Assembly: GCA_918797485.1 (NCBI GenBank)
Contig: CAKKNE010000001.1
Location: 2,666,001 to 2,730,000 of the forward strand
Source: Pelagomonas calceolata
Lineage: Eukaryota > Sar > Pelagophyceae > Pelagomonadales > Pelagomonadaceae
Direction: 5' to 3'
DNA length: 64,000 nucleotides
Both the position numbers and the translations under genes were made by a program. Every line of letters begins with the position of its first letter. Within the stretch, counting starts at the first letter, position 1. Of the stretch, positions 61,646 to 64,000 are shown one piece after another. The notes below the pieces were generated by a model. The model had not been told where the DNA came from and ran no database searches. It saw only the letters and a list, made by a program, of their open reading frames with translations.

Positions 61646-63107
61646 AATAAGGCGCCTTCTGCATCGCGTTGCCACACAACAAGGTCTACACACAACAAGG
61701 TTTCAGACTACGTCGCCGGCCATAGCACCGCCAGCACTGTCTTCATTGGGTTTACTGAGTCTAGCACGTGCTCGTTCAATAACGGCATGATAGTAGAAAA
61801 CAGAACTTGAATAAGCCTCAGGCTCAGGAGCTTCTTTTGACGAGGGCAAAAAAGTCACGGTCACGGTGTAGTAAAATTAATCGGCCGGGCCCACCGGGTG
61901 GGGGGTATTCTAGAGGTATATTCCTTGCCACTGGCAGTGCAGTCTAGAAGTCACGGTGCAGTCCTCTGGCCCCTTGATCATCACTCCCCCTTGATCAGTT
62001 GGGGAGGTCCATCAGGGGAGTTTAGCATTTAATCGACCTGTCGGAGCACCATTTGGCGCTCAGTTGGCCCAAGGTTTTTTTATTCCGGCTCAGCCTGTGG
62101 TTCTTAGCTCAGTTGGGGAGGTCCATCAGCCGAAGCTAGCCTAATTACCCTCATCTAGTAGCTTTATCAAACATTTTATCGGCTCGCTGGGCCGGCCGGC
62201 GGCGGCAAGGCTCCCATTTTTGTGCCAAAAAACGGCAATGCGCGCCCGCCCCGCCCGCGCGCGGGAAGGGAGTCTATCGACGCTGACCAGCTAATGAGCG
62301 TGAATTTGGCAGCATCGGCGACCGGGGCGGTCGATCCCGCCCCCGCTTTTTGACGTAAAATGCCACGATCCCAGCTTCTGCGCGCCCCCCAAGGACGCCG
62401 AAGTCTCCTAGGCTAGATCATTACGATACTTGCGGGCCCCGGCCGCGGCCCGGGCGGGCCGGGAAATCATCGGGACCGGGCCTACCCTAGCTCGCCCCTA
62501 GGAAGTTCCCTTCCCCCTTATCCACATACTATCTACATTCAACAGCGCAATTATGACACTTCCTCGCATTACACCACATGAAGTGCTGATCCCTTACGGG
62601 GACCCTCCTATGACCTCAGTCGCCAAACCCGCTGGGATGCCGGCAGTGCCATACTGCCGGCCTACCGTTTTCCACAATACTAGTATGGTCTGGGCACGTA
62701 ACCTGAAACATGACTTCAACGTGAAGTGAAAGTCAACTTCAAAGGAGTTCAAGTTGATTGTTTTGATGGTTTCCGAACCTGCCAGTGGCCGCTGAGCTTA
62801 AAACTCAGCAGCCCGAGGCAGTCGAGGTCACGGTGTAACGTTCCCCGAAATGACACAGGCACACACTTCGGTCCGCGGCACTGACAATCATGATGACTCG
62901 GACTCGGAGGTGCACTGTCCGAGTCAACGTGACACCGGTCGTGCTCGGCTGCTTGCTGCCGCGCACGGCGGCGATGGTTCCCTTGGAACCATCTCGTTTA
63001 CCTAGTTAGCGCCTCGCTCGCCCGCTCCGCGAGCTCGGCGCCATCGGCTCACAAGCAAGATACGTCGCTGTATATCTTATATTGTTTTAATCAAAGCTGT
63101 TGTAAGC
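61646..63107. other. Spacer between the F-box gene and androglobin
   Basis: No coding region is supported. A short terminal frame at 61.60-61.79 kb overlaps the F-box 3' end and looks fortuitous. The spacer contains a 20-bp exact direct repeat (listed), very GC-rich stretches at 62.19-62.48 kb, and GTCACGGT motifs at about 61.86, 61.95 and 62.83 kb. Confidence 0.45.
61996..62129 (+). repeat. Exact 20-bp direct repeat
   Basis: CAGTTGGGGAGGTCCATCAG occurs at 61996-62015 and again at 62110-62129, 114 bp apart. The bases before it (TGAT and GCT) differ. No coding context; probably part of a small dispersed element. Confidence 0.75.
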
Positions 63108-64000
63108 ATGTCCAAAGCCACGGATCCCCCAATAACTTCTGAGAGCAGTGACAACCGGACTCCTCTGCCTGCCCTGGGACAGGCGGAGTGTACCTCAAAT
63201 AAGCACGCCGGTCTCTGGCCGCGGGTGGCAGACGCTCTTTTGCCTAAATGGCCACATGAGCTTGAGGGCGAGAGATGGTTTAGCACAGATGATGCGTATG
63301 TGGACCAGGAGTTCGACCTTGAAGCTCTGCCGTTCTGGCTTCGGGATACAAGTGTGGGCTGGGTTCGAGCACCCAGTCTTAGCTCTCAGTCAGCGCAATC
63401 AGCGAGCTCTGAGATATTAGTCAAGACGAGCATAATAAGTAATGAGGAATTTGTGACAGATGACCAGTCAAATGTACGAAGTGCACAGGCCGTGGAAAAC
63501 ACTGCTCTTGCGGAGTGGAGTGAGACAGCTATTGATGCAATCACAAATGAGCCGCTCCCACAGGTTGTCGTTCTACCACCACAAACTGACAGGGGACCCC
63601 CCCCCCCGGATTCGTTGCCACTTGAGAGGGGTTTTGCTTTGGCGGACCAACCAAATGGGATCGCTACATCATCCAAAGAGCAAGATGAGATTGGAGCATC
63701 GCTGCTTCGGTTGGTGGCAATGTATGCACGTCAGTGCGATCAAAATCGGAATAAACCTTTTCTTTGGGAGGCCATATACCCTCAAGATAGATCAGGAAGG
63801 CCGTGCTATAACCCCGGTGGCAAATACGTCGTAAAAGTCTTTTTTTGTGGCTCATGGCGCAGAGTTCAGATTGATGATCGTGTGCCCATAAATGCACGTG
63901 GACAAGCGACCATCGTGTTCTCGCGCGAGAGGCGCGAGTTGTGGCCATTTATTCTGGCAAAGGCAGCATACAAAGTTGCCCATCTAGCTTATCGGGCGAT
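63108..64000 (+). CDS. ADGB: Androglobin-like protein, N-terminal part (runs off the window)
   Basis: Androglobin is a large chimera of an N-terminal calpain-like protease region and a permuted globin with an IQ motif, linked to cilia and sperm flagella. A single open frame of 297 codons starts at the ATG at 63108 and is still open at base 64000. Family signs: an early FPKWPHELEGERW, matching the family's FPLWPEW...EKWD. Later come NPGGKYVVKVFFCGSWRRVQ, IDDRVPIN, and RRELWPFILAKAAYKVAHLA, closely like human androglobin (GKYVVKLYWMGCWRKITIDD ... ELWPMLLSKAIIKLAN). Between them lies a Ser-rich, probably disordered stretch and a Pro run encoded by 11 Cs at 63597-63607. Neither the full calpain core nor the globin is in the window. 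A general calpain is the alternative, but the WPEW-like start favours androglobin. Confidence 0.85.
   Translation, partial: MSKATDPPITSESSDNRTPLPALGQAECTSNKHAGLWPRVADALLPKWPHELEGERWFSTDDAYVDQEFDLEALPFWLRDTSVGWVRAPSLSSQSAQSASSEILVKTSIISNEEFVTDDQSNVRSAQAVENTALAEWSETAIDAITNEPLPQVVVLPPQTDRGPPPPDSLPLERGFALADQPNGIATSSKEQDEIGASLLRLVAMYARQCDQNRNKPFLWEAIYPQDRSGRPCYNPGGKYVVKVFFCGSWRRVQIDDRVPINARGQATIVFSRERRELWPFILAKAAYKVAHLAYRA

Overview
The window looks like nuclear DNA of a ciliated, intron-rich single-celled eukaryote. It has short spliceosomal introns (about 35-170 nt, most 41-85), widely spaced genes on both strands, and eukaryote-only families: ferlin, TM9SF/EMP70, APC1, SWR1-type ATPase, TMEM107 and androglobin. 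TMEM107 (ciliary transition zone) and androglobin point to cilia or flagella. A microalga or related protist is most likely; I cannot name the species.

Left 29.5 kb: a single gene on the minus strand, starting at 29468 and leaving the window at base 1 without a stop. I could join 12 exons across 11 introns with no frame conflict, giving at least 9,448 residues. The product starts with a signal peptide and two cysteine-rich PSI-like modules. It then carries several hundred short Gly/Ser/Thr-rich repeats of about 15-20 residues, interrupted by two internal peptidase S74 (intramolecular chaperone auto-processing) domains. Both keep the Ser-Asp-x-x-x-Lys signature. This is the standout locus: apparently a secreted giant polyprotein built like a chain of phage tail fibres that could cut itself into three or more repeat fibres.

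29.5-32.2 kb: the divergent spacer, with one orphan reading frame and a four-copy tandem repeat of about 158 bp. 32.2-38.7 kb: a ferlin on the plus strand with at least 13 exons. 40.1-42.1 kb: a complete TM9SF protein (3 exons, minus). 44.5-46.0 kb: a spinster-like MFS transporter (2 exons, minus). 47.2-53.5 kb: APC1, the largest anaphase-promoting-complex subunit (many exons, minus). 54.5-55.0 kb: TMEM107 (3 exons, plus), easy to miss. 56.8-60.5 kb: a SWR1/SRCAP/PIE1-type remodeller with HSA domain and an unusual C-terminal WW-like motif. 60.6-61.6 kb: an F-box protein with a beta-helix region. 63.1 kb to the right end: the N-terminal part of androglobin.

Apart from the ciliary link between TMEM107 and androglobin, the genes do not form an obvious functional cluster. 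Spacers are rich in short inverted repeats, GC-rich stretches and recurring short motifs (GTCACGGT and CACTGGCAG families). I saw no rRNA, tRNA or CRISPR. Most introns are GT-AG, but at least three and probably four are GC-AG. Exon limits were read by eye from splice motifs and frame continuity, not from transcripts.
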